Of a DNA stretch of 48,239 bases, positions 26,991 to 35,116 are shown piece by piece. Source of the DNA: JADHUC01 sp964617665 (GTDB taxonomy: Bacteria; Planctomycetota; Planctomycetia; Pirellulales; Pirellulaceae); assembly GCA_964617665.1 (NCBI GenBank), contig CAZUAH010000036.1, positions 1-48,239 on the forward strand, given 5' to 3'. The notes beneath the pieces are model-generated. The model saw nothing but the letters and a program-made list of their open reading frames with translations, searched no databases and was not told the DNA's origin. The position numbers were made by a program, and so were the translations under genes. The stretch's first letter is position 1, and each line of letters begins with the position of its first letter.

Positions 26991-28694
26991 TTATTCGAAC
27001 CACTCGTCCCCCACCGCCTTGCCGATCAAGAAGTGCTTCCCGTCTGGGATCCAGAGCACGGTCTTTCCGTCGACAACCGTCAGGCTCGTGTAGAACGCGT
27101 TTCCGTTGGGACGTGACGGATAGGGTTTGGGCTCCGAGAATCGGATGGGCTGCTCGCCCTGCGGATCGAACCGGCCGGCGATCAGAAACAGCGGGCCTCG
27201 CGGGGCGTAGGAGTTCTTCTCGTCACGCTCCTGGTTCGACACAAAGGCGAAATACTCGCCGCTGCATGCTTCGGGCCCCCTGCGATCATAGATCGGGCAC
27301 GGTGCACACGGATGTTTGTAAACGCGGCCTTGCGCGTCCTTCAGCGGTTTGGGCGGATCCCAGTTCCAGCCCTTGTCGCGACTTTGTGTCCAATAGGGCG
27401 ACCCCGCACTTGTCCGCATCAGCGCGAACAGACGGCCGTCCGGCAGATTCACGATACTCGCCTCCTGGCAGCACAGGCCCCATTTCGGATCGACAACCGC
27501 CATCTCCTTCTCGTTGGCGGCCAGCATCAGGATCGTGATGTCTTCGATTTCCGGATCGTCGTCGATGTTGTCGTATTGGATGAACTCGACCGTCGAGCCT
27601 GACATCGCCACCTGCTTCTCTGCCGCACCGCTCACGCTTCCGTGACGCGTCAGCCCGACAATGTACTTGCCGTCTTTCCCCAGTCGCAGCGGTCGCTGCC
27701 AGATACACCAACTCGGCGGCTTGTCAACCGGATCGCGGTTCACGGACGGAAGAGACACCACACGGGGTTGGGACCACGTACCGCCATTGTCGTCCGAATA
27801 CTTGCCCATCATGATGCCGTGATGGAGCGGATCGTTCGAGATACGCTGATTCCACAGCATGTAAATCCGGCCGGATTTGGACACCATGGGTTGCTGCCAA
27901 CTCGCGATCGGCTGCGGGTTCACGAAGTTGGGCGAGCCTGCAAGTATGATGGGCAGGGTCCACGTCTTGCCTTTGTCCACGCTCTTCGAAAAACAGATGT
28001 GTTGATCGACATCGCCTTCTCGAGTGGCCTGTGTCCACGCGGCGAAAAGCGTACCGTCGGGTTTATCGAAGACTTGAAAGTGGTCGTTGTAGCGGTCGCC
28101 GACGATTTCGCGCCTTTGTTTAGGGATGAAGACCACATAGTCCGGCTGCATGAAGAACAGGTTCTCCCTCACATTCCGGCTGATCTTCTCTTCCCGTGCG
28201 TAATGGGCCATGAGATCCTTGAAGGGAGATTCCTGAATTTGCCCAGCCGCCACGATTGTCCAGCGGTGAAAGGCGTAAGTCTCGCCTGCCTTGACCGCCT
28301 TTCGGCACAAGCAGACTCGATCCGCCGGCGACTCACCGAACAGTTGATACCGCTTGCCGTCGTCGGCCTCTTGAAAGCCCTGCTTCGTCAGCCACTCCGA
28401 CTGCCCGTGCGTTGCCTTGATTTCCGGCGCGGCCGTCAGTGCGCGAAGGACACCATCCTTCACAACCTCGATTCGAAAGGTCGCTTCAATCTCCCCGTGA
28501 ACAAACGGCAGCCCGTTGAGTTCCTCGGGAAACGCCTCGAAGGTATACGACCGGTTTGTAAAGATCCGTTCGTTTTCTTTAACCTCTCTGACGTCCAGCG
28601 GATCCTTCAGACGGACGCATGCCGCATCGCCAGCGTGTAACGCGGCCAGCGGTGTCAGAAGTAGTACGGTGAGGATTGTGAGGATGTGTTTCAT
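26991..28694 (-). CDS. secreted sialidase-fold (BNR repeat) protein
   Basis: 567 residues with signal peptide MKHILTILTVLLLTPLAALHA. An N-terminal beta domain (about 25-150) is followed by a six-bladed propeller with Asp-box motifs (SKSVDKGKTWTLP, SDDNGGTWSQP, and a degenerate SRDKGWNWDPP) and the conserved WQQPMVSKSGRIYMLW and EASIVNLPDGRLFALMRTS segments typical of sialidase-like families. It probably acts on extracellular glycans; sialic acid as substrate is not established. A palindrome-rich gap lies upstream. Confidence 0.82.
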   Translation of the reverse strand: MKHILTILTVLLLTPLAALHAGDAACVRLKDPLDVREVKENERIFTNRSYTFEAFPEELNGLPFVHGEIEATFRIEVVKDGVLRALTAAPEIKATHGQSEWLTKQGFQEADDGKRYQLFGESPADRVCLCRKAVKAGETYAFHRWTIVAAGQIQESPFKDLMAHYAREEKISRNVRENLFFMQPDYVVFIPKQRREIVGDRYNDHFQVFDKPDGTLFAAWTQATREGDVDQHICFSKSVDKGKTWTLPIILAGSPNFVNPQPIASWQQPMVSKSGRIYMLWNQRISNDPLHHGIMMGKYSDDNGGTWSQPRVVSLPSVNRDPVDKPPSWCIWQRPLRLGKDGKYIVGLTRHGSVSGAAEKQVAMSGSTVEFIQYDNIDDDPEIEDITILMLAANEKEMAVVDPKWGLCCQEASIVNLPDGRLFALMRTSAGSPYWTQSRDKGWNWDPPKPLKDAQGRVYKHPCAPCPIYDRRGPEACSGEYFAFVSNQERDEKNSYAPRGPLFLIAGRFDPQGEQPIRFSEPKPYPSRPNGNAFYTSLTVVDGKTVLWIPDGKHFLIGKAVGDEWFE

Positions 28695-28760
28695 GGCGGT
28701 TTCTTCTCTTCACGGAATCCCGGGGACAGAAGGCAGATGTTGTTCGACCATTCGCAATTG

Positions 28761-28970
28761 GTCCCAGAGGGACCTTCGATGGTAGCCCACCTGTTTACTG
28801 GTGGGGCAAGGATTGCGTGGTTCCCGTTGGAGTCCCGTAGGGACGACTGAAATGGTTTCCTGCATCGGTAAATTGCTCGATCAGCCGTCCCTACGGGACT
28901 AATTGCATTGTCCACTACATTGCCACCCAGCGATGAATCGCTGGGCTAATCTCACCTGTCCCTCCGGGAC
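28761..28970. repeat. cluster of short intergenic palindromes
   Basis: Five perfect or near-perfect stem-loops in 210 bases: GGTCCC aga GGGACC (28761-28775), GTCCC gta GGGAC (28833-28845), GTCCC tac GGGAC (28887-28899), CCCAGCGAT ga ATCGCTGGG (28926-28945) and GTCCC tcc GGGAC (28958-28970). Four share the GTCCC/GGGAC arms with varied loops. This kind of repeat family is common between planctomycete genes. Confidence 0.7.
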
Positions 28971-29067
28971 AGCGAAAGTACGCCGGAGTTGCCGCGTACT
29001 CGGAATTCCGAGAAGAATCGCTGAATACACCTGTCCCCTTTCTCCGCTCACTTGCCGACGTGGCGAG

Positions 29068-31239
29068 CTACTGCTTCGGCAAAAGCTGCACACCGTCGAC
29101 GACGACGAATCCGTCGGTTTCGTGATTGGACACCGTGACGGTCACGGCGTCTGCGATCCGATAGGTCCCTAGCGACTGGCCGATCCCGTCGCTCTCGCGC
29201 TGATTGACGACGATCTCTTTCTCGATGTCGCCAAGCGAAACGGTCACCGGGGTCTTCGTTGATCGGTTCGGGTTGGCGACGTAGAGAAAGTTCACCCGGT
29301 AGTCGCCGGGCTTTGGGACATTGACTTCGAAGGTCACACTCTTTTCGCCTTTGCCACTGTTGTCGTCGTGGAGGTAGGTGGGGCCGCACACCGGCGCAAG
29401 GGCCCCGGAAGTCCACACGCCGGTTGCTTTTGCCGCGGCATCATCCACCACCAAGCCCGCAAGAGGCTTCGCCGGTTGGGCCGGTGGCTCCGCGTGCCAA
29501 GCCAGGCGTTGCCCATCTTTCTCCAGCCTTGCCTTCAGTTTCCCATAGTCGAGATCTTGCACGGCAGTCCCCTCGTCAATCGCCAAAGCGGCGGCCGTTC
29601 CGGCACTCTGACCGAGGATCATGAAAACCGGCTCCATGCGGATCGAACCGTAGGCAACGTGCGACGAGGAAAGGCAAACCGGCACCAATAGATTTACGCA
29701 TTCCTCCTTTTTGGGAACGATGGAGCGATAGGAGACGGGATAGGGCCTTGGGCAGCCGTGTCCAAAGCCTCCCTCGTTTCGCACGGTCTTTTTCCCGTCT
29801 TCTTCCACGACCACGCGCTGGCAGAAGTGTGAGTCCATGGCGTATGACGCCAACCCGACGGAATCGTCCACCGCCCTTTTCGATTCACAGTTGGCCTGCG
29901 TCATTACGTAATCGGAAGCCATACGACGACCTTCCCGCACGTAAAGTTGATGGGGCCAAAATCCGGTATGCTGAAACTCGCGCGGGTCGAGCCCGAAGCG
30001 GTTCACCCTTTCTCGCAGGGGCTCTGGAACCCGGGAATCGTTCGCCAGGAAGTACATGAGCCCCTGCTGATAGTTGACATGATCCTGAAAGATGCGCTCC
30101 CGCAATTCATACAATTCACGAAAGGGCATCGACACCCCGCGCCGTGGCGGAGGGAGTTCCGCAAGAGACCCCGGTTCATAGGTGCCGTCAGGCCATCGAT
30201 AATTGCCGCCGACATAATCGGAAGAAAAACTTCCTGCGTTGTTGCTGTCGCCGATCCGCATCTGGACCGGACCATCGGTCATGGGGGCCGTCGTGTAATT
30301 CAGGGTCCAACGGACGCGCGAATCAGCATTGAGAAAGCGGGCCAGCAGTGCGTATCGGCCGGGATCATATCCGCGCGGTTTCGGGAACGGAACTCTTTCC
30401 GCCTCGTCGGTGAGGTAGATCCGGAAATTGTAGGACTGCACTTTGAAGTCGCCATCGCCCACGTTACCGGGCGGCTCGGAAGAGATCTCAGGGAGCAGAC
30501 CCGATTCCGGATTACCCGGTTCCACGAAAGGACTCAGCGGCAGTCTGCAGAACTGGTAGACGTTGCTCCACGAGACGTTCTGGGATTGCCCGGCCAGCGA
30601 TTCACCGTAAGCACCGGCAGGTTCCCGTCCGACGCGATAGGAGACATCCGCCGCCGCGAGCAGGTCGCCTTCATAAGTGGTGTCCACAAACATGCCCGCC
30701 CGGATCGTCTCCCCGGTCTCCATGGATGCGGAAACGACCCGGTTGTTCTCCATCTCAACGGACTCCAGGGCGCGTCCCAAGAGAACTTTGACACCCTCCT
30801 CATCAAGCATCTTCAAAAAGAGCGACTCGGCTTCCGAAGGACGAAAATTGCTCTTCCTGCCAATTCGAGTGTAGAATTCCAGGGCCAAACCACCGATTGA
30901 TTCCTTTCTCCCAAGGTCTGTAGCGGTCAACCCGCCCGAGGTCATTCCGCCGACGTGCTGATTGAAAGAGAGCAGCACGGTCTTCTTGCCCGCACGCGCG
31001 GCCTGGATTGCGGCCGTCACCCCGCCAGGCGTTCCCCCGTAGACCGCAACATCGCACTCGATCAGCCGCGGCTCCCCTGGTTTCACTTTCTGGTAGTAAC
31101 AAGGCGTGCGCAACGGCTGAGGACGTTCATCGCACCAGCCCGGCTGTAGAGGACAAGTGAAGAGAATTGCTACCGCAGGTATACCCGCTCTGACAAAAAG
31201 ATTCTTGATGGTCTTCATTATGTATTTCATGACTTTCAT
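29068..31239 (-). CDS. secreted FAD-dependent oxidoreductase with golvesin/xanthan-lyase-like C-terminal domain
   Basis: 723 residues from ATG 31239 (the frame is open to 31284; Met at 31218 is another possible start). A signal peptide lies near AGIPAVAILFTCPLQPGWC. The dinucleotide-binding motif DVAVYGGTPGGVTAAIQAARAGKK starts the FAD_oxidored domain, which runs to about residue 580 (MTSGGLTATDLGRKES, FVDTTYEGDLLAAADVSYRVGRE, and IRMEPVFMILGQSAGTAAALA near the end). The C-terminal ~130 residues (GDYRVNFLYVANPNRSTKTP ... TDGFVVVDGVQLLP) match the golvesin/xan-lyase beta-sandwich. Such proteins are frequent in planctomycete glycan loci; the reaction is unknown. Confidence 0.88.
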   Translation of the reverse strand: MKVMKYIMKTIKNLFVRAGIPAVAILFTCPLQPGWCDERPQPLRTPCYYQKVKPGEPRLIECDVAVYGGTPGGVTAAIQAARAGKKTVLLSFNQHVGGMTSGGLTATDLGRKESIGGLALEFYTRIGRKSNFRPSEAESLFLKMLDEEGVKVLLGRALESVEMENNRVVSASMETGETIRAGMFVDTTYEGDLLAAADVSYRVGREPAGAYGESLAGQSQNVSWSNVYQFCRLPLSPFVEPGNPESGLLPEISSEPPGNVGDGDFKVQSYNFRIYLTDEAERVPFPKPRGYDPGRYALLARFLNADSRVRWTLNYTTAPMTDGPVQMRIGDSNNAGSFSSDYVGGNYRWPDGTYEPGSLAELPPPRRGVSMPFRELYELRERIFQDHVNYQQGLMYFLANDSRVPEPLRERVNRFGLDPREFQHTGFWPHQLYVREGRRMASDYVMTQANCESKRAVDDSVGLASYAMDSHFCQRVVVEEDGKKTVRNEGGFGHGCPRPYPVSYRSIVPKKEECVNLLVPVCLSSSHVAYGSIRMEPVFMILGQSAGTAAALAIDEGTAVQDLDYGKLKARLEKDGQRLAWHAEPPAQPAKPLAGLVVDDAAAKATGVWTSGALAPVCGPTYLHDDNSGKGEKSVTFEVNVPKPGDYRVNFLYVANPNRSTKTPVTVSLGDIEKEIVVNQRESDGIGQSLGTYRIADAVTVTVSNHETDGFVVVDGVQLLPKQ

Positions 31240-31341
31240 TCCATTCTTGAACACGATCAGGTTTCTGCACAGGGTAACGTACAAGAGCGCCCGTCGTACA
31301 GGGACTGCGTGCCCGGCAAGTTCTCCTGACAGCCGGATTAG

Positions 31342-31362
31342 CCGCTGGGCGATAGCCCACGG
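31342..31362. repeat. hairpin in intergenic repeat cluster
   Basis: CCG c TGGGC gata GCCCA CGG, a stem with one bulged base around a GATA loop. It is followed by a weaker CCTGCC/GGCAGG pair at 31374-31394. Confidence 0.5.
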
Positions 31363-31442
31363 TTTCCTCCGCCCCTGCCGCCTCGCGTGGCAGGAACGGT
31401 AGTTTGACCAGCTAGATCACGAGATACGGATACCGCACGCCC

Positions 31443-31463
31443 CCTGCCTGCTCGCCAGGCAGG
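31443..31463. repeat. REP-like palindrome 1
   Basis: CCTGCCTG ctcgc CAGGCAGG, an 8-bp perfect stem. Its loop is the reverse complement of that of copy 2, so this copy is inverted. Confidence 0.7.
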
Positions 31464-31499
31464 AGCGCAAGTTTCGGACTCGGGCTCCAAACTGATTCA

Positions 31500-31520
31500 C
31501 CTGCCTGGCGAGCAGGCAGG
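31500..31520. repeat. REP-like palindrome 2
   Basis: CCTGCCTG gcgag CAGGCAGG, the exact inverted counterpart of copy 1, flanked by AACTGATTCA. Confidence 0.7.
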
Positions 31521-31571
31521 GGTCTTGGTGCAATCGTTGTGGCGTTTTCCTTAGCTTTTCAAACTGGTCCA

Positions 31572-31592
31572 CCTGCCTGACAAGCAGGCAGG
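31572..31592. repeat. REP-like palindrome 3
   Basis: CCTGCCTG acaag CAGGCAGG, in the same orientation as copy 2 and with a similar flank (AACTGGTCCA). It is followed 68 bases later by a RAYT remnant. Confidence 0.7.
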
Positions 31593-31659
31593 GGCATCGT
31601 GATTTGTGGGTAAGGGCAGGGCAAGAATGCCCGTCTTACAGCGACCGCGTGCCCGTATT

Positions 31660-31869
31660 ATGGCACGCCAGACTCGAGTAGAATATGCCACCGCAGTGTA
31701 TCCGTCACCGCGAGGGGCAACGAGGGCAAGACGTTCTATCGCGATGAAGCGGACCGGTAGCGGAATTCGTGGCCTGATCCATCGACTTCAGAAGAAGGCC
31801 AGAGTCGATCAAGCACTGGCACGGCGTCTGAAGATCCTTGCCGCCAAAGCGTCACGAATCAAGCGTTGA
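31660..31869 (+). pseudogene. RAYT-type transposase remnant with internal deletion
   Basis: From ATG 31660 the reading starts MARQTRVEYATAVYPSPRG, the recognisable N-terminus of a second RAYT subfamily (MARxxRVEYxGAVYHV). It then jumps to a helical, basic C-terminus (IHRLQKKARVDQALARRLKILAAKASRIKR) like that of the same proteins. The catalytic HUH core is absent, so it encodes no active enzyme. It lies just after three REP-like palindromes. Confidence 0.55.
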
Positions 31870-32101
31870 TCCCATCACTTGACCAGCAAGCAGGCTGTTA
31901 AATGCGCCTGCCCCTGATATTCGAGCATTTTCTTCGACGGTATGTGTGAGCCGCGGGATCCACGCGTACTCGTCCTCTTGAATCACCATTTGCTGCTGAT
32001 ACACTCGGTTTTGCGCGTCGGGAGAAAAAACTTCTATCCTTCACCGTCGTTCGGTCTCCAGCCCGCGCCGACATCGCACTTGGCAGGAACGGTAACTAGA
32101 C
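31870..32101. other. upstream region of the ImmA/IrrE gene
   Basis: No gene seen. A segment just before 32100 (TGGCAGGAACGGTAACTAGA) nearly repeats 31388-31407 (TGGCAGGAACGGTAGTTTGA), suggesting it belongs to the same repeat family. Confidence 0.4.
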
Positions 32102-33271
32102 ATGGCATTTCCTCCTAGTGAAATCGGTCGCCGAATCAGAGAAGTCCGAGAGCAGGTCGGTGTTTCGATTGAAGCTCTCGCGGCTGCGTGCGGCTGTGAC
32201 GAACAGGATCTTGAGAAACTGGAGAACGGCACGCTCGATCCCGTCCCAGGCGACTATGTTCTGATTGTGGCTCGTCTGCTGAAGACGGATTTCCGCTATT
32301 TCATCTCGGAGGCGCTGGACGATGTCGAGCGAGAGACACGCCAAGTCTTTCGCGCCCTCGCCAGCCCGACGCCGGCCGACATGATGGCGATCCGACGCTT
32401 CGTAATGTTCTGCACGGCAGAGCAGGAATTGGAGGAACTGCTCGACGTGCAGCGATCCACCGTGCCGTCTTCCTACCCGCGCCCCGGTTCCACTGACCGC
32501 CTGCACAAAGATCAGGGCAAACGCGCAGCGTCTCAGGAAAGAGAGAGGCTACTACTGGGAAATCAGCCCATTCAGAACATCTTTGATCTACTTCGCAAAC
32601 AAGGAGTGCGTCTTTGCAGGCACCGACTTGAGGACGCCAGTTTGTCGGGCGTCACAGTCGCTCATCCGAAGGCAGGCATCTGCGTGCTCCTGAACTACGA
32701 AGAGGACATGTATCGACAGTTCTTTTCAGCGGCCCATGAGTATGGCCACGTTCTCTTCGACCGCGATGTGATCAGCAGCAATGGCTGTGTCATCTCATAC
32801 AAGTACAGTCGCTCCGACATCATCGAGATTCGTGCCAATGCCTTCGCTGCCGAGCTGCTCTTGCCGTCCGCGGCGCTCACGAAATATCAACGGCCGGCGA
32901 ACTTGGAGAAGTTGACAGACCTCATTGGCACTGTGGCGCGCGACTACAGGGTGAATACCGAAACCGTGGCAATTCGCATGAAGGAATGTGGATGGATTAC
33001 GGAGAAAACCTTCAAGTCGTTCCGCAAGGTCAAGCCCGTCGTGATTCACCGAAACGAGAAAACGGACCCCGATATTCCTGACGGTCTCACCCCAACCCAA
33101 ACATCGCGCTACGAGACGGCCATTCGGCGCGGAATAAGTTCGTACTTGGTTGAGTTGCTGCGCCGTGGCTTGACGGGAGACCGGATCACGTTGGGTCGGT
33201 TCGCTGAAATGCTCGACATGACCGTTGAAGAAGCGAGTGAGTTCATCCGGGCCGTAGGAATGGCGGTGTAA
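32102..33271 (+). CDS. XRE-family regulator fused to ImmA/IrrE metallopeptidase
   Basis: 389 residues. An N-terminal helix-turn-helix (about 6-62, IGRRIREVREQVGVSIEALA) is followed by a linker (about 65-165) and a zinc peptidase domain of the ImmA/IrrE (M78) type with H212-E213-x-x-H216 (FFSAAHEYGHVLF) and the downstream IEIRANAFAAELLLP helix that supplies the third ligand. A further C-terminal segment (about 310-389) contains a small helix-turn-helix-like stretch (ITLGRFAEMLDMTVEEASEFI). Such proteins are antitoxin-like repressors or stress regulators that cleave a partner. The PIN gene starts two bases after its stop, forming a two-gene module. Confidence 0.88.
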   Translation: MAFPPSEIGRRIREVREQVGVSIEALAAACGCDEQDLEKLENGTLDPVPGDYVLIVARLLKTDFRYFISEALDDVERETRQVFRALASPTPADMMAIRRFVMFCTAEQELEELLDVQRSTVPSSYPRPGSTDRLHKDQGKRAASQERERLLLGNQPIQNIFDLLRKQGVRLCRHRLEDASLSGVTVAHPKAGICVLLNYEEDMYRQFFSAAHEYGHVLFDRDVISSNGCVISYKYSRSDIIEIRANAFAAELLLPSAALTKYQRPANLEKLTDLIGTVARDYRVNTETVAIRMKECGWITEKTFKSFRKVKPVVIHRNEKTDPDIPDGLTPTQTSRYETAIRRGISSYLVELLRRGLTGDRITLGRFAEMLDMTVEEASEFIRAVGMAV

Positions 33272-33273
33272 TC

Positions 33274-33825
33274 GTGCCCGAATCCTCGACAGTGTCGCTG
33301 TGGATGCTCGACAGTTCGGCGTTCATACATGCGCTCATCGTCGGGCGGGTCCCGCTCCTGATTTCCCTTCGGTCGCCTGCGTACTTCCCGGAATACGTAT
33401 TTCGAGTAGAACTGGGTAGTAACGCGAAGGAGGAGACGCGGGAGGAGGCGGCCGGCTCGGTTCGGCGAAACCAGATAGGTGTCAAGCAGCTGACACTGGG
33501 TGATCTCGATCGAATTGCAGCTTTGGAGGCACCGCGCAAAATTGGCCTTGGCGAACTGGCGTGTGCGGTAATTGCGGAACGCCTTGCCGGAGGAGTGCTC
33601 TGTGATGATTGGCGCGCACGCCGTTGGATCGCAATCAGAATGCCGAGTGTGACGTGGGACTCCATCGAGGGATTGCTGCTGGACGCAGCGCAGCAGGATC
33701 AAATTGGCGAACTTGATCTCGTCGATTTTCAGGAGGAGCTAGAGAGAAACTGCTACCACTGCCGTGTCGATCTCAGGATGGAGTACCTACGATGTCGGAT
33801 GGCGGAACGTAAAGGTGGTACGTAG
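33274..33825 (+). CDS. PIN-domain nuclease-like protein (putative toxin)
   Basis: 183 residues from GTG 33274, two bases after the ImmA/IrrE stop, so translation is probably coupled. PIN-fold acidic residues are visible: D13 (WMLDSSAFI), E46 (VFRVELG), E94 (GLGELACAVIAE) and D111/D112 (LCDDWRARRWI), as in Mg-dependent RNases of VapC type and the DUF3368-like branch. The C-terminal 55 residues extend beyond the core. The pair looks like a toxin-antitoxin or peptidase-released effector module (inference). The strand, spacing and neighbouring mobile-element debris fit horizontal gain. Confidence 0.75.
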   Translation: MPESSTVSLWMLDSSAFIHALIVGRVPLLISLRSPAYFPEYVFRVELGSNAKEETREEAAGSVRRNQIGVKQLTLGDLDRIAALEAPRKIGLGELACAVIAERLAGGVLCDDWRARRWIAIRMPSVTWDSIEGLLLDAAQQDQIGELDLVDFQEELERNCYHCRVDLRMEYLRCRMAERKGGT

Positions 33826-33837
33826 CGGTGCGAGCGA

Positions 33838-34100
33838 ATACCAGGGGACAGGCGAATTTAGTCCTTCATCACTTCTTCCGACGACCGCGCGGCCGGAGTG
33901 TTGACTCACGACCGGGTGTTTTGGCAATCGCTTGATCCGGTGATCGCTGCCATACGGGCAACGGCGATGCACCACACAACGACGCCAGAAGTCAGCACAG
34001 AAGAACCGTCCCGTGAGGGGCAACACGCGAGATTCTGGGCATCAAGACATGCTACGCGAAACCAAGTAGCGCGTCCAGAAATTCGCCTGTCCCCTGGTAT
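33838..34100. mobile_element. 263-bp RAYT-derived element with perfect 22-bp inverted ends
   Basis: The ends 33838-33859 (containing CCAGGGGACAGGCGAATTT) and 34079-34100 are exact reverse complements over 22 bases. Inside, on the minus strand, are the start and end of a RAYT gene but not its catalytic middle. The right end directly abuts the IS110 5' region. It looks like a non-autonomous, MITE-like deletion derivative. Confidence 0.75.
33869..34042 (-). pseudogene. internally deleted RAYT transposase
   Basis: From ATG 34042 the minus strand reads MPRISRVAPHGTVL, a RAYT N-terminus. In another frame it ends ESTLRPRGRRKK and stop (33869-33871), the typical RAYT C-terminal tail. Most of the gene, including the HUH motif and catalytic Tyr, is missing and the two parts are out of frame. 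The leader (GGTTTCGCGTAGCATGTC) closely matches that of the remnant at 24461. Confidence 0.65.
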
Positions 34101-34110
34101 GTAGTCCCTT

Positions 34111-34200
34111 CTAAGAAAGAACTCTTAGAACCATTCCAACTGCACATTGTGGGAAGAGTATTTCTCTTACTTCCCATCAATGGAGATAGTTGGAATGGTT
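34111..34200 (+). other. hairpins upstream of and across the IS110 start
   Basis: A short stem CTAAGA-N6-TCTTAG (34111-34128) is followed by a long hairpin: 13-bp perfect arms AACCATTCCAACT (34129-34141) and AGTTGGAATGGTT (34188-34200), with an inner stem between GGGAAG and CTTCCC. The outer right arm covers the transposase start codon. IS110 elements encode a structured bridge RNA in a non-coding end, and this could be a remnant of one (inference). Confidence 0.4.
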
Positions 34201-34388
34201 ACAAAGCGCAAGTCTCGCAAATCCCGCAAGAATAGACCAGCCGTCCTTGGAAAACCGAACGGCGTGATTCAGGATCGCGTCCAGGAGGTGGGGCCGGAAC
34301 GCTTCGGAGTGGTCTCCGTTGACTGCGCGAAGGCACGGTCCAAATGGTTGTTCTGCGACTTCTACGGCAAGGTTCTCGTGCCACCCAC
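34195..34388 (+). pseudogene. IS110-family transposase, 5' remnant
   Basis: From ATG 34195 the reading gives a basic N-terminus, then GPERFGVVSVDCAKARSKWL and CDFYGKVLVPPT, the first Asp-containing block of the IS110 DEDD domain. Similarity stops at about residue 64 and unrelated sequence follows, so roughly 80% of the gene, including the C-terminal serine domain, is gone. Confidence 0.7.
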
Positions 34389-34505
34389 GCCTTTTCTTCG
34401 TTGGTACGTTTCGTTACCCAATGGTAGCCTGTGTGGCTTAACCGGTTTGCTTGTACTTCGTGTATCAAGACTCCAAGTCCAGCGGAGAAGGTCAGGAGCA
34501 GTAAG

Positions 34506-35107
34506 ATGGCCGAGAAAACACATCCCTTCACCAGGGATCAATTGGAGGCGATCACGGCGGAATACCCGACGCCGTTCCACATCTACGACGAGGCGGCGAT
34601 GCGCATGGGAGCGAAGCGGTTGAACGCGGCGTTTGCCTGGGCACCGGAGTTCAAGAACCGTTCTTCATGGAGTGCGGACGCGTGATCACGGGACCGTATG
34701 GCTACCTGGTGACGCGCGTGCGGCACATCAAGCACATCTACCGCGACATCGTGGGCACGGACGCGTGCTCGGCGAACCTGATGCGTCCCATGATGTACGG
34801 TGCCTATCACCACGTCTCCGTGGCAGGCAAGGAAGATGAGCCGCATGACCATACCTACGACGTCGCCGGTTCGCTGTGCGAAAGCACGGATCGGTTCGCC
34901 GAGCAGCGCTCGCTACCCAAAGTGGATCGCGGCGACTTGCTGATCATTCACGACGCGGGGGCCCATGGCCACGCGATGGGCTACAACTACAACGGAAAGC
35001 TGCGATCGGCTGAGCTGATGCTGAAGCCGGACGGTAGCATCCAGCAGATCCGCCGCGCCGAGACAATGGACGACCTGTTCGCCACGCTCGACTTCACGGA
35101 ACTGTAG
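34506..35107 (+). pseudogene. lysA: diaminopimelate decarboxylase with large internal deletion
   Basis: From ATG 34506 (AGGAG seven bases upstream) the N-terminus MAEKTHPFTRDQLEAITAEY and PTPFHIYDEAA ends near WAPEFKN (about residue 52). After a few bases, and in another frame, the C-terminus resumes at FFMECGRVITGPYGYLVTRV and runs to the natural stop at 35107 (SLCESTDRFAEQ, GDLLIIHDAGAHGHAMGYNY). The missing middle, about 230-250 residues by family length, contains the PLP lysine and most of the barrel. The retained parts are well conserved, so the loss is recent. The cell would need another lysA or another lysine route. Confidence 0.85.
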
Positions 35108-35116
35108 GGAGTAAGA

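Noticed and set aside
31443..31592. CRISPR array
   Set aside because: Only three short palindromes, with mixed orientation and irregular spacing; no cas genes. They fit REP-like repeats.
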